From Protonemura montana (taxonomy: Eukaryota > Arthropoda > Insecta > Plecoptera > Nemouridae), in contig OX387611.1 in NCBI GenBank assembly GCA_947568835.1, positions 10,353,850 to 10,417,849 of the forward strand: a stretch of DNA of 64,000 nt. Direction: 5' to 3'. Below the pieces are notes generated by a model. The model did no database searches, was not told the DNA's origin, and was given only the letters and a program-made list of their open reading frames with translations. Within the stretch, counting starts at the first letter, position 1. Every line of letters begins with the position of its first letter. A program made the translations under genes and the position numbers. This document shows, in pieces, positions 11,151 through 22,100 of the stretch.

Positions 11151-12310
11151 CTGGACCACAAGCCGTTAAGCAGCTCTAATTCACGGGTATGAGTTGGAAG
11201 AGCCGCGTTTAGAAATGTATGGCACGTTACCGTGCAGTGGTTATTTTGTGCGTACGCTCACGTACGTGCCGCTTACCCACCTTTTCTTGCAACAGTGCAC
11301 GTCGATCACTCATTCCGGGAAAAGTTTGGTCTACTCTACATTTAAATTCAAATACACATGTTATTGTTACGTGTTGGTGAAAATTTCATTTGAAAATGGA
11401 TTTCAGCAGAACGTAGGTATCTTTACAGAATCTTATCATTCTGAAAAATAAATGCCAAATACACAAGCTCATAACTATGACTACGCAAAACGATAGCAAG
11501 GCTAAGCTTAGCTAAGCTCGGGCAACGCTACCCTTTGTCAGGCAGCGCCAACAAAGCATAGCGAGAGTATAGAAATCGTTTCAATGTACAGATTTCTTCC
11601 TCTCCTTCCCCCCCCCCCCCCCCTACAAGAAAACACACGATCTAGAACAGCACCTGAATTCAAATGAGAGCGTACCCATCTTTTTGATTACAAATCAACC
11701 ACTGACGTTACGACAGAAATATGTAAAGTTTTTCTTGCAAATTTGTTGGAATAAAGGAACATGCAAGAGGATCTACTTAGAGAAATGCAAGGATCGATAA
11801 AGTCTAGACAGTTGGAGACAAATAATTGTGTTTATTAATGAACTAATTGGCTTATAAGTTATTTCACGACTGTGGCTTGAGAGTTGATATTTCTTTAAAA
11901 GGTACTTGAGCAGATGGGTTTTTTTTAGAGGCAAAGAGAAGTTTGTCGTTTTATTGCATATTCTTTGAAACATTGGAGAGCAAATAATATTTTAATTATT
12001 AAAAAACAAACTCACTTAGCCGACGAACTGGTGGAGAACATAAGTCGTTCTTTAGTTTACATTTTTCTTTGTATTTTATTTTCTTGTAAACTTGTATTCT
12101 TTACATAATAATTTAATTTTATATAATCATAATGTTTTAATATCAATCTTGACCATTGGGTACAGTAAGAGACTGTTAAGTTTGGATAGTTTTTACTTTG
12201 TTCTTACTGAAGCAGTTAAAATTTAAATTGATTCATTAAAATTGACTATGAAACCCTTTTTCGTTGCCAATTTTGAAAACAAAACAAGTAGGTAATAAGA
12301 GTATAAGATA
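11151..12310. other. No gene recognised
   Basis: AT-rich spacer. A run of 15 C lies near 11610-11624. Short open frames at 11194 and 11773 match nothing I recognise. The promoter or first exon of the NIT-like gene might lie here, but I cannot point to it. Confidence 0.35.
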
Positions 12311-13482
12311 TTCAATGGTAGATTCAACGTTTGGTAGCCATGGAGATGCTGAGATTGCCTGACAGAGCTTCTCAATTCTGCTATCTTATGTTACAACGGG
12401 TATATCATGGCCTAGCATAGGAGGTTCAATGGTAGATTCAACGTTTGGTAGTCATGGTGATGCTGAGACCACCTGACAGAGCTTCTCAATTCTGCTATCT
12501 TATGTTACCACGGGTATATCATGGCCTAGCATAGGAGGTTCAATGGTAGATTCAACGTTTGGTAGCCATGGAGATGCTGAGATTGCCTGACAGAGCTTCT
12601 CAATTCTGCTATCTTATGTTACCACGGGTATATCATGGCCTAGCATAGGAGGTTCAATGGTAGATTCAACGTTTGGTAGCCATGGAGATGCTGAGATCGC
12701 CTGACAGAGCTTCTCAATTCTGCTATCTTATGTTACCACGGGTATATCATGGCCTAGCATAGGAGGTTCAATGGTAGATTCAACGTTTGGTAGCCATGGA
12801 GATGCTGAGATCACCTGACAGAGCTTCTCAATTCTGCTATCTTATGTTACCACGGGTATATCATGGCCTAGCATAGGAGGTGCAATGGTAGATTCAACGT
12901 TTGGTAGCCATGGAGATGCTGAGATCACCTGACAGAGCTTCTCAATTCTGCTATCTTATAATACCACGGGTATATCATGGCCTGGCATAGGAGGTTCAAT
13001 GGTAGATTCAACGTTTGGTAGCCATGGAGATGCTGAGATCGCCCGACAGAGCTTCTCAATTCTGCTATCTTATGTTACCACGGGTATATCATGGCCTAGC
13101 ATAGGAGGTTCAATGGTAGATTCAACGTTTGGTAGCCATGGAGATGCTGAGATCGCCTGACAGAGCTTCTCAATTCTGCTATCTTATGTTACCACGGGTA
13201 TATCATGGCCTAGCATAGGAGGTTTAATGGTAGATTCAACGTTTGGTAGCCATGGAGATGCTGATATCGCCTGACGGAGCTTCTCAATTCTGCTATCTTA
13301 TGTTACCACGGGTATATCATGGCCTAGCATAGGAGGTTCAATGGTAGATTCAACGTTTGGTAGCCATGGAGATGCTGAGATCACCTGACAGAGCTTCTCA
13401 ATTCTGCTATCTTATGTTACCACGGGTATATCATGGCCTAGCATAGGAGGTTCAATGGTAGATTCAACGTTTGGTAGCACAC
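12311..13482. repeat. 114-bp tandem array, about 10 copies
   Basis: Units start at 12311, 12425 and 12539 and continue to about 13482. The unit contains TTCAATGGTAGATTCAACG, TAGCCATGGAGATGCTGAGA and CCACGGGTATATCATGGCC. The array ends about 36 bp beyond the stop codon of the receptor gene at 13519-15534, so the 3' UTR of that gene would run into it. Confidence 0.95.
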
Positions 13483-13518
13483 TTTAACAAATAAAGTACA
13501 CAAGTGTATGCTACAATT

Positions 13519-15534
13519 TCAATACTGAATCGGAGTTGCAAGAAGTTGGTCTTCGTGGAGCTGTTTTCCCCAACAATATTCATAAGTCAAAATTTCCAAC
13601 GTCCAAAGCTTCCGCGTGCCAGAATTAAAGTAAACCAAAAGCACACAAGTCGTTGCCCCATGAAGCGAATCTGCAAATTTGGTTAAAAAGTCCAGAGCAT
13701 CGTTCGGATAGAACAAGTGATTCATTAGCTGAAGCGAAGTGGGCACTCCAAACAAAATTACCATTTGTCCCACAGACCTAAATTGCGAAGCAAGAGTACT
13801 CTTAGACGCTGACCTATTAGCAAACTTAATTTTTTTTCTTAGATATGACAAATGTAGCAATCTAACAATAACCTCACCTAACAATACAATTGAAACAAAG
13901 ACAATGATGCCAGAAGGAACAAGAACGAAAAAAGTATATGTAAATTGGTTAGAAGATATAAGTAGAGCCTTCTGGTTGCAAAAGATAAGAATCATCAACA
14001 TCACAAGTGGTGTTCCCCATGCGAGGACCACAATCTTCAGTAAGAGCTTAGAAAAATATTCAGCCTTTTGTTCGCACCATAAAGTTCCTTGACTTTTAAA
14101 AATAATCATTACAATCATCCAATTGTAATGTGTTAATCGTGTGTAATGTAAGAAAAAATTTAGTGCTATCAGTCTGTTATCATTTTCCGGCTGAAAAATA
14201 ATATTTCTATTTTCATAGAAAGCTGATAATGATAGATAGAGAAATGAAGCGAGAGTAAGATTCATCAACATTTTGTTGACGAAAGCCGCACGCCATGTTG
14301 GATATAAAAGTGCTGTAAACATAATAATCGTGATGCCGACCATTGAGAATAAAGTACCGACAATAAACATAGAACCGGTCAGGTCGTAGTTGCTCTTGGA
14401 ACTCAAGTTATCTAAGCTGTTGGTTTCAAAAATTATGACACGTGCGGTTTCCAGGTTTTTCAAATTGCAGGAACACAGGCTAGACGAGCCTGTCTTCAAA
14501 GTCAAACAGATGGAAGAAGCGATGTCCCACTTATTTTTTTCGTTGTTCCAATGGGCACAGCCAATCTGAATGTATTCTTTGGGATTTAATGATGGTTGAA
14601 AAGAAATGTCAACGAAAATATTGTTGTCGCTGTCGTCGTTGACGTTTAATTGTGTAAAGATGTCTATTTCACGCACGTTAAATGTTTCTTTAGTGGTGTT
14701 CAAGCCTTCAGGATTGAAGAATTTGTTGATTGGGTAAATAAAAACGACATAACTAAGTACATTTAAAGACGTTTTGTCTCTGAAACTCAATTCAAATGTG
14801 GAATTCACAGCTAAATCGGTTGATTTTTGTGGGCCATACGTGAATTTTAGTGACTCGTTAGTGAAATAAAATCCAGTTGGTCCTTCATTACCAGTTCTGG
14901 AGTTACCTAATGTTAGTACGGTTAAGTTTGATAAAATATCGATTACCCCGCTCGATTTTTTTGTCATATACGAGTAAGGAGTTAAATCGAAAATAACCTC
15001 GGCTAGTTTAATTGTTGTCGAAACCGAAAGAGAGAAAACACTCAATGCAGGTTTATCATCGGTAACTAATAAACGTTGAAAATTAATTTTTACATTTTCT
15101 AAGATTTTTTTAACAAAATTATCATTTTGTGTCCGCACTTTTGAGTTCAAAGACAAAACTTGGTTCACCAATTCGACGATCTTAAACATTGATTTGGCAG
15201 TTGGTGGTGTTTTTGAGATATTTAAAATTATAGAGGCGGCTTCGCTTAAAAGATTTGTAGCGTTATTAAATTTTTCATCATTTTCAAGCAGATTTTCGTA
15301 GTAGAAAACATGATTTTGTAAAGATTTTAAATGAGAATCTGTCCTTTCAGTAGTCTTTGCTTCGTTTAATGTCTGGTTCTTTGAAGAGTCGCTGCTGTCG
15401 ATCGTTTTCCGTAGACGAGCCGACGGATTTCTGTTAAAATTTTCCTGTGTCTTTTCTTCACTATTTGTAAACACTTGGCCAACTAAGAATCCAATTAAGA
15501 TGTAACTGATAACGTTAAAAACACAAAGTTCCAT
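13519..15534 (-). CDS. Adhesion-GPCR-like receptor, single GPS/GAIN-like module (671 aa)
   Basis: Intronless frame with an ATG start and a probable signal peptide (MELCVFNVISYILIGFLVGQ). The extracellular part to about residue 388 ends in a GPS-like motif: C326-x2-W, then W, C and a C354-x-C356 pair. The usual HL(S/T) cleavage tripeptide is absent, so self-cleavage is not expected. Seven hydrophobic segments follow at about 388-640. TM3 has LHYTRLTHYNWM, TM4 AWGTP, TM6 LFGVPTS and TM7 SLHGATT, the pattern of class B/adhesion receptors. The C-tail is short. It is the smallest and most diverged of three paralogues here and divergent from the gene at 19150. Ligand and G-protein coupling are unknown. 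Family assignment is motif-based. Confidence 0.75.
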   Translation of the reverse strand: MELCVFNVISYILIGFLVGQVFTNSEEKTQENFNRNPSARLRKTIDSSDSSKNQTLNEAKTTERTDSHLKSLQNHVFYYENLLENDEKFNNATNLLSEAASIILNISKTPPTAKSMFKIVELVNQVLSLNSKVRTQNDNFVKKILENVKINFQRLLVTDDKPALSVFSLSVSTTIKLAEVIFDLTPYSYMTKKSSGVIDILSNLTVLTLGNSRTGNEGPTGFYFTNESLKFTYGPQKSTDLAVNSTFELSFRDKTSLNVLSYVVFIYPINKFFNPEGLNTTKETFNVREIDIFTQLNVNDDSDNNIFVDISFQPSLNPKEYIQIGCAHWNNEKNKWDIASSICLTLKTGSSSLCSCNLKNLETARVIIFETNSLDNLSSKSNYDLTGSMFIVGTLFSMVGITIIMFTALLYPTWRAAFVNKMLMNLTLASFLYLSLSAFYENRNIIFQPENDNRLIALNFFLHYTRLTHYNWMIVMIIFKSQGTLWCEQKAEYFSKLLLKIVVLAWGTPLVMLMILIFCNQKALLISSNQFTYTFFVLVPSGIIVFVSIVLLGEVIVRLLHLSYLRKKIKFANRSASKSTLASQFRSVGQMVILFGVPTSLQLMNHLFYPNDALDFLTKFADSLHGATTCVLLVYFNSGTRKLWTLEILTYEYCWGKQLHEDQLLATPIQY

Positions 15535-15606
15535 TGTTTAAAAATTAAAATAAACACATAAAAAAAAACGAAAAAAAAAAAAAAAACTTTTAATGCACTT
15601 TATTAA

Positions 15607-15840
15607 TTAAAACTGTGATTCTGTGGTAGCAAACTTGTTCGCAAGTTCGAGACAGTACTTCAAAATTATTTCACGATTTGACTCAAGCAAACTGTCCCCG
15701 TTGTTAACAAAGTTACGATAGGAATACAATTTAATTTTATCTATGCTTTCGTTTCTCCGAATCGACATGCCTTGTCGACTGGCGCGGTAATTAAAATGAA
15801 CTGTCCTACATTTTGAGTTGGCCCCTTTTTTTGTGGCCAT
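15607..15840 (-). CDS. Small open frame, 77 aa, unknown
   Basis: ATG at 15840; the frame extends three bases upstream only through a non-ATG codon. The peptide is basic, with MATKKGANSKCRTVHF near the start and ILKYCLELANKFATTESQF at the end. No signal peptide or membrane segment. It lies 72 bp upstream of, and on the same strand as, the 671-aa receptor, separated by A/T runs. I recognise no family; it may be chance or a decayed fragment. Confidence 0.2.
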   Translation of the reverse strand: MATKKGANSKCRTVHFNYRASRQGMSIRRNESIDKIKLYSYRNFVNNGDSLLESNREIILKYCLELANKFATTESQF

Positions 15841-16077
15841 CAAACTTTGATAGAGTTATCGTGCCTGGCCATACAGTCGCAATCACAGGGATAATTACTA
15901 GCACAATGATAATTAGTTGACGTCATTTTTTATTTTATAAGGTGGCACGTGCTTAATATATATTATGGTTAAAAAAAAAATAGCAGAGCGCTGCATAATT
16001 TTGAAGAAACACACAGACAAACAGATATTTGTAAAGAAACTGATAAATTTAAGACATTTTTGAGCTTAAGATGCACC

Positions 16078-16345
16078 CCTGGCCGATAGCCCTGTGGCAC
16101 TGTTCTAATGTTTTCGGTAAATGAATATGATGATGGTGGGCAAAACTTAGCCTAGAAGTAAGGAAGTGAAACTCGGTGTCAGCACGCAGCCATTGAGCAC
16201 CAAGGGTTTGACGTCCCTTCCGAAGGACGGTACAACGGGAACAATGGGAACAACAGGATTCCTCCACAAATCCATGTTGTCGAGAGATTGATAAGCAATT
16301 GGCGAGTGAAGTTAATGTTCTCACATAAATCTCTCACACGTCTTT
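16078..16345 (-). mobile_element. 5S-derived SINE family, body fragment
   Basis: Shares the SINE body landmarks (CGTCCCTTCCGAAGGACGGT, GGATTCCTCCACAAATCCAT, GTTGTCGAGAGATTGATAAG), more diverged than the 25452 copy. Lacks the 5S-like head. Confidence 0.6.
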
Positions 16346-16489
16346 CTCGAATAGGGATGCGATTCTGTTTTATTTTCTTCTGTTGAATAAAACGCAATAT
16401 AATGTATACCCTTCATTTGTTTCAGTGTAAGCATTATATCTTTCCACTGGTAAATTTAAAAAAATCGCTCCCAGAACTGTCTAAGTGTT

Positions 16490-16762
16490 TGGTGGTCACC
16501 CATCTCACGAGGACCGGTGTTTCCAACACGCCAACCGTTCGGTGGTCATCCATCCAATACCTGACTCAGCGCAGTGTTGCTTAACTTCTGTGATCTCAAG
16601 AGAACCGGTGTTTCCAACACGCCAACCGTTCGGTGGTCATCCATCCAATACCTGACTCAGCGCAGTGTTGCTTAACTTCTGTGATCTCAAGAGAACCGGT
16701 GGTTCCAACACGCCAACCGTTTGGTGGTCACCCATCCAATACCTGACCAAGCGCAGTTTTGC
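16490..16762 (-). repeat. Three 91-bp tandem copies of a 5S-rRNA-like sequence
   Basis: Repeat starts near 16513, 16604 and 16695. On the minus strand each unit reads like the 5S rRNA internal promoter: GAAGTTAAGCAACACTGCGC (A-box-like) then ATTGGATGGATGACCACC (C-box-like) and GGAAACACCGGT. It resembles the middle and 3' part of 5S rRNA but with many changes, so it is 5S-derived, not a functional 5S gene. The same head is attached to SINE bodies at 18225, 25815 and 27223. Confidence 0.75.
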
Positions 16763-17589
16763 ACTTATTTGATTTTATTTTAAAATACATAAAACAGAAA
16801 AGAGTGTATTGTCTTATGAATATATTAAAAAAAGACAACAATTATTCTAGACTATTTCAGCAAGGAGAGTTACATTTCCTACTCTCGACTTAAATTTATT
16901 TCTGTAAATTCTCTGTGAAAACATTGCTAGAGATTTTCTTAAATTGCATTTGAATTTCAACCAACTTTATCGTGCAAACAACACCCGCCGCATAGGATTG
17001 CCCAGCTAGCCATGGTTCCCCCCAACCACTGTCAATTTGTCCTGCACTTCTAAATGTTAGGGAACCACTCTAGCTCGGAAACAGATGCGTTTTTCCCACA
17101 CTACAAAGAGGCTGACTTAAAAAACAATTGGCTTACAAGAGCACTCTAAAGATGAAAGCAGCTTTTTGTCACTGTATTTTCTCAATTATTTCTTCAGATA
17201 GGTCTTCTGGAGGTCCTAATATAATTTCTATAAAATTTCATATTTTAGACGTAGATAGGCACTCCCTTTTCTTTTAAACGGGTTTTTTTTTCAGTGCAGT
17301 CCAATTGTAGGTTAGTTTTGTTTTGAAGTTGTTTATTTAGCAATAATAATGATATTTTCAGTACATTTTACATATTTGTAATTGCTTAGCTTATCCATTT
17401 TTACTTAGATACTAACAAAATTTTCTAATTTTCTCCTAAACTTAACAAAATCTTCCTCGCCTTTGTAATATTTTTTAAATTTTATTCAGCAGATGCTATT
17501 TTGAAATACTTTTTTTCACATTAGCTGTTCTATTCTCAAATAGGATTTTGATAATAACACAAAATTAAATTATAATCACAAACAATTAG
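16763..17589. other. No gene recognised
   Basis: AT-rich spacer. The right part may be decayed 3' sequence of the LINE remnant that follows, which reads on the minus strand, but I cannot show it. Confidence 0.35.
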
Positions 17590-17915
17590 ATCATCCTGTT
17601 TCATTCTACTCTACTACATTTTTTTCCCTATCTTCTATCAACATTTTCTTTTACCTAACTTAAACATTTCTATGTCTAATTTTCTCATATCTCCTGGTAA
17701 ACAATTGTAATCTTTTACTCCTTTAAACGCTAAGCTACTTCTATAGGTATTACCTTTCAAATATTCAACAATGATTTCTCCCCTTTTTTTACTTCTGCTA
17801 TTTTATCTGTTACTTACAATCATATTTATTCTTTCTGACATTTATTCAGGCATCACTCCTTTCTTAATCTTATGTATTATAATTTTTTTTTTCAATATCC
17901 TTGATTTGATTAGTG
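17590..17915 (-). pseudogene. LINE remnant: C-terminal end of a reverse transcriptase-like ORF2
   Basis: Minus-strand conceptual reading gives fragments in the order typical of the C-terminus of non-LTR retrotransposon ORF2: HKIKKGVMPE, then a stop, then ISR-like spacing, EYLKGNTYRSSLAFKG, DYNCLPGDMRKL and EMFKLGK. This fits the general pattern of a basic run, N/R-S-x-x-x-x-G, W/Y-N-x-LP and FK. It is broken by at least one stop and probable frameshifts. Directly to its right begins a 5S-type SINE. Which LINE clade cannot be told. Confidence 0.5.
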
Positions 17916-18395
17916 TTTTGACAACGGACCCTGCGGCACCGGTCCTGTTGCGTCAGTAAATGAGTGGATGATGATGGGGATGAACCTAACCTAGCCTAGA
18001 AGGGAGGAGGGGAAACCCGGTGCCGGCACGTGTCCTACTCCCGTCGAAGAGCACCAAGGGGACCACCGGCTTAACGTTCCTTCTGATGAATGGTACTTCG
18101 TAAGTGTTAGGATCCATGCTGTCAAGAAGTTAATTAGCAATGCCAATTGTTAATTTAATAACATGCATCCCTCCAGAATTCTCACCGTTACAGAACTGGT
18201 CATGTGTATGAAGTTTACACATCCAATACCTGACTCAGTGCAGTGTTGCTTTACTTCGGTGATCTCAAGAGAACCAGAGTTTCCAACACGCCAAACCGTT
18301 TAGTGGTCACCCATCCAATACCTGACCCAGCGCAGTGTTGCTTAACTTTGATTATCGTACAAGGACCGGCGATTTAAACACTGCAAACCATTCGG
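17916..18395 (-). mobile_element. 5S-derived SINE, nearly complete
   Basis: Contains the body (17918-18210: GACAACGGACCCTGCGGCAC, GAGTGGATGATGATGGGGAT, GAACTGGTCATGTGTATGAA) and the 5S-like head in about one and a half copies (18222-18390). On the minus strand the order is head, body, 3' end, matching the 25452-25912 copy. Confidence 0.7.
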
Positions 18396-18407
18396 TAAAA
18401 AAAATCG

Positions 18408-18511
18408 TTGGGAAATTTAGTTGATCTTCACTTAGCATTTAAAACCCAGTTCAAATATTTTTTTTTTAACTAGTGCTAAAGTTAAATCAAGTAGACATGA
18501 GTCTTAAAAAA
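18408..18511. mobile_element. Half copy of the foldback element with tail
   Basis: Only the right arm (GTTGGGAAATTTAGTTGATC ... ACTTAGCATTTAAAACCCAG) and the conserved tail (AACTAGTGCTAAAGTTAAAT ... AGTAGACATGAGTCT) are present. It lies immediately beyond the 5S-derived SINE. Confidence 0.6.
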
Positions 18512-19149
18512 AAATCGTTGTCCATATTTTTATTATTCATGGAGATAATTTTTAAAAGTAAGTATGCTTGTACTTACAAATTAAGGCAAATCGCTATCAT
18601 TTCAATTTGTATTGAATCCTGCTATCTGAATTTTCAATACTCTTATGAAATCGACGTCAATTAAATAATAAAATATTATTTGAATATTTTTTTTTTTTTT
18701 TTGGGTCAAGATTGCTGAAAGGTCGGTGGGTTTCAATTCCAGGTAGCCTAATGATACTTGTTATTGCTCGTGATTAGCTGATAATTAGCATTGACGTACT
18801 TGGCCCGTAGGTACTATCATGCTGTGCTTTATCTATTCTATTTAAAATTGGTATGTGCTATATTATCACCCAGGTGGTTTTTGAGTGAAACTTGGCATAG
18901 TCACGCAACTAATTCCTTGTGTCAAATGTACCAAGAATAACCTAGACTAGTACTATACGTTATCGTTGTTTCAGTTTATTTTCCAACGTGTTAAAACTTG
19001 CTAGTCTTGTATTTTCATTTAAATCCAGTGGTCAAGATTTGAGGTAGAAATATTTCAAATTTGTTTAGAGTTATCGAAAAACTTTAGAGTAGAGTTCATC
19101 TCAAGTTTTTAAACGTGTTCACTTTTCCACAGCAGTCAACTTATTAAAA
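18512..19149 (+). other. Upstream region of the 1440-aa receptor gene
   Basis: No other gene. Just before the ATG a pyrimidine tract and CAG (TTCACTTTTCCACAG, ending near 19132) resemble a 3' splice site, so a 5' UTR intron is possible. A TTTCAGTTTATT string near 18970 resembles an insect initiator (TCAGTY). Both are weak, eye-read signals. Confidence 0.25.
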
Positions 19150-22100
19150 ATGTCCTTCTGGATAACTATTTTAGTTACCATCGCAATTGTATTCAAATCT
19201 TTTGGCGCCGACGAAGATTCAAGATTACGATTCAAAGTTGAAGATAAAGACTTTGATGACTTTGACAAAACCTCAAAGTATTACCAAAAAAGTGCCGGCG
19301 AATCTCAAAATCAAAACCCCGACGTAAGCAACCCAGCGCCCGTCAAAGTGGCAAGTCTTGAACAACTGAAAGATTTAGTTGGCAGTCTTGTAAAAGAGAA
19401 AGTAACCGACAATACATTTGCACGCCTTTTTTCACTGTACAAAGCATACACTCAGTTCAACTGGCAAAATTTCTCTGCAAATCCAACACTAACTTCCAGT
19501 ATTCGTCAAAGTCTTACTAAAATTCTTACAACTATAACAAGTACATTTTTGGAAGATACGTCAATAGAGACTTTTGACTTCTCAATAGTTATACAGAATA
19601 GTGTAAATTTAGATTCTAACGAGAAAATGGTCGGTTCACGTGTTTACGCTAATGATCTTTTCACATTACACGAGCATTGTTTAGTTACTTACACTCAAAA
19701 TTCTGCCTTCATAATCTACAAGGCGAACACCTCACCTCTAAAGGCACTACTTATCGACGACGTCAACACGATCAGCTATCAAGTATTCGACGTTGTTCTT
19801 CTTCCAGTTAACACTAAAAGTTGGGGTAAAACCGTCAAACAATGCCAGGGTATGTTCAAAATGATCACCGTGCGTTTCACTTTGTTGCAATCTCAGTACA
19901 ACACCAAGCAAAACTGTGCTTACTGGCGCGAGACCGATAACAAGTGGTCCTCCGAGGGATGCTTCGTCTTCTCAAAACTTTCATCCGAAGCCACATGTAG
20001 ATGCAAGATAAAAAATGATTCGCAATCCACCCACTTCATTGTCTACAGCTATGAAGAGTACGATACTGAGCTGATTAGCTTCATAGACGACATTGGTCTG
20101 GAAACGCTTTCCGACTCGGGACTAGACGCCAGCATTCGTAACATTTCCGACGCTGCTACGGTCGCCGAAAGACCTGCATCGTTTTTCAATTTAATTATCT
20201 ACCTGAGTAATGTTTTTCAATACAATTCTTCACTTTACGTGAACACCAGTGGTTCCTTATTAATGCGAAATATAGGTACGATACTTGAGGAGGTTGTACC
20301 GTTTGAAGAAACGGGACTGTTGGGTCGCGGCAGTTCATCAACGTCAGCGTTTGTCGTCAGGCTAGATCTCTTCAAAGGTGACCCTTTCATGGGATTCGCG
20401 TTTTACAACAACAATTCCGTCTGGATGGAATATCAGAAAAAAGAAGACTTGAACACGAATCGTCTTTTCAACCGGGACGCATCGTTCGGATTCCATTTCT
20501 CTGAGTCAGTACTCCGCCAGAATTCACGCTACGCGTTTCTACTTTATCCGGAAGATGTGTTCTTCCAGCCACCGCCATTGTTGTCCGGTCGTCGTTATGT
20601 TGTCGCCAGCCGTGTTGTCGAAATCATCGTGACGCCGAAGGAAGTAACAGAAAAAGAAGAAGAATTCCTGAACATCTACTATCGGCCGAAGACGCTTAGG
20701 AAGGACACCGGCTTCACCTGCGCTGTTTGGAGTGACATAACGAAATCCTGGAACGAATCTTCCTGCTCAACTGTTGCCAAACGGTTCTACATGCCTGAAT
20801 GTTTTTGTAACATGTCTGCGGTCCAGAATTCCCGAACCCAGTACATGATCTACGAGCACACATTAATGAAGTACTACGAGGTGGGCGACCAAGAAAATTT
20901 GCTTCAAATTACAAATCTGGAGCTTATGGAGGCGTCTGCTTTCGCGCTTTCAGCACTGGATACTTCTAAACAATGCAATGATGTCGTGAGTTTAATACTA
21001 CAATGTCTTACTGACTCTCTGATTTTAGATCATGAAATATCGATTAGCCTTGAACCGAAAAAATGCCACCAGCTTGTCCATGATTCCCACGTAGCTATGA
21101 TGACAGCATGCTCTAGTGCCCTGTACGCTCAGCATGGCTTTAACTTTCACATGATGGGCAACGCCACCGACCTTTTAAACGTAAACACATTTTATTACAG
21201 ACAAGAAAATGTTAAATACTCGTATGGCACGTTGAAAGAAATCGTTAAAACGTCCGTCGATTCAATATTTTTCGTTCGGGTGTCCGATTCAGTGACTACG
21301 ATGAATTGGCGTTACGGATTTCTCGTCTATCCGCGCAACGTGTACCCCGGAACGTTACCACGAGTGTCATGTGATATTGAGATAATATCTTTCCGTGTCG
21401 TTGATATTATCTTGGTCCCAAAGAAATCAGTGACCGTCAAAGATCAATCGGTAGAAATACTGCACACAGACGGTATTCACAACAAAAATGAGGTGGGTTG
21501 CGCGTTTTGGAGCTACGTTTTGGAAGATTGGTCGACTGAAGGCTGTTTACTAGTAAAAGACTACGAACCTCCGATATGTCAGTGTAATATGTCACCAAGC
21601 GTCAATCAGTCTCAAACTGGCGGCCTATACATTGTTTACGGTTACGTCAATATCAGTTATATTCAGAAAATGAGTTTTAACCGCGATGCTCAAAATACCA
21701 CCAATATTTTGAGCAATGCTGATACGCTTCTTAAAATCAGTGCACAGTTGCCTCCCACTGTAACAACTATAATTAAAGATCTAGATGTTCTTGATCAAGT
21801 CATGTCACTGGGCTCAAAAGTTCTGTCAGCAAATTTCCAATGCTTAAAAAACATCAGTAAATCAATAGAAAATGTTTTTATCCACTACAACGAGAATGCA
21901 AGACAACCATTGGTCCGTAAATTCGCTGTCACAACCAACTCAACAATGAAGCGTCCTGAAGTTATCACAGACATATTTTCCACTTCATATTTTAACGAAA
22001 ACTCAAAAAACGACACAGTTATTTGGTCAAATTTTTCTTTAGTTGCTTTAAGCTCGAGCGATCGAGAAAAGCGATTCTCTTCCGGCTTTTATATGAAGCC

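Noticed and set aside
17771-17959. Hydrophobic 62-aa plus-strand frame
   Set aside because: It is antisense to the LINE remnant and reflects a T-rich complement of A-rich coding sequence.
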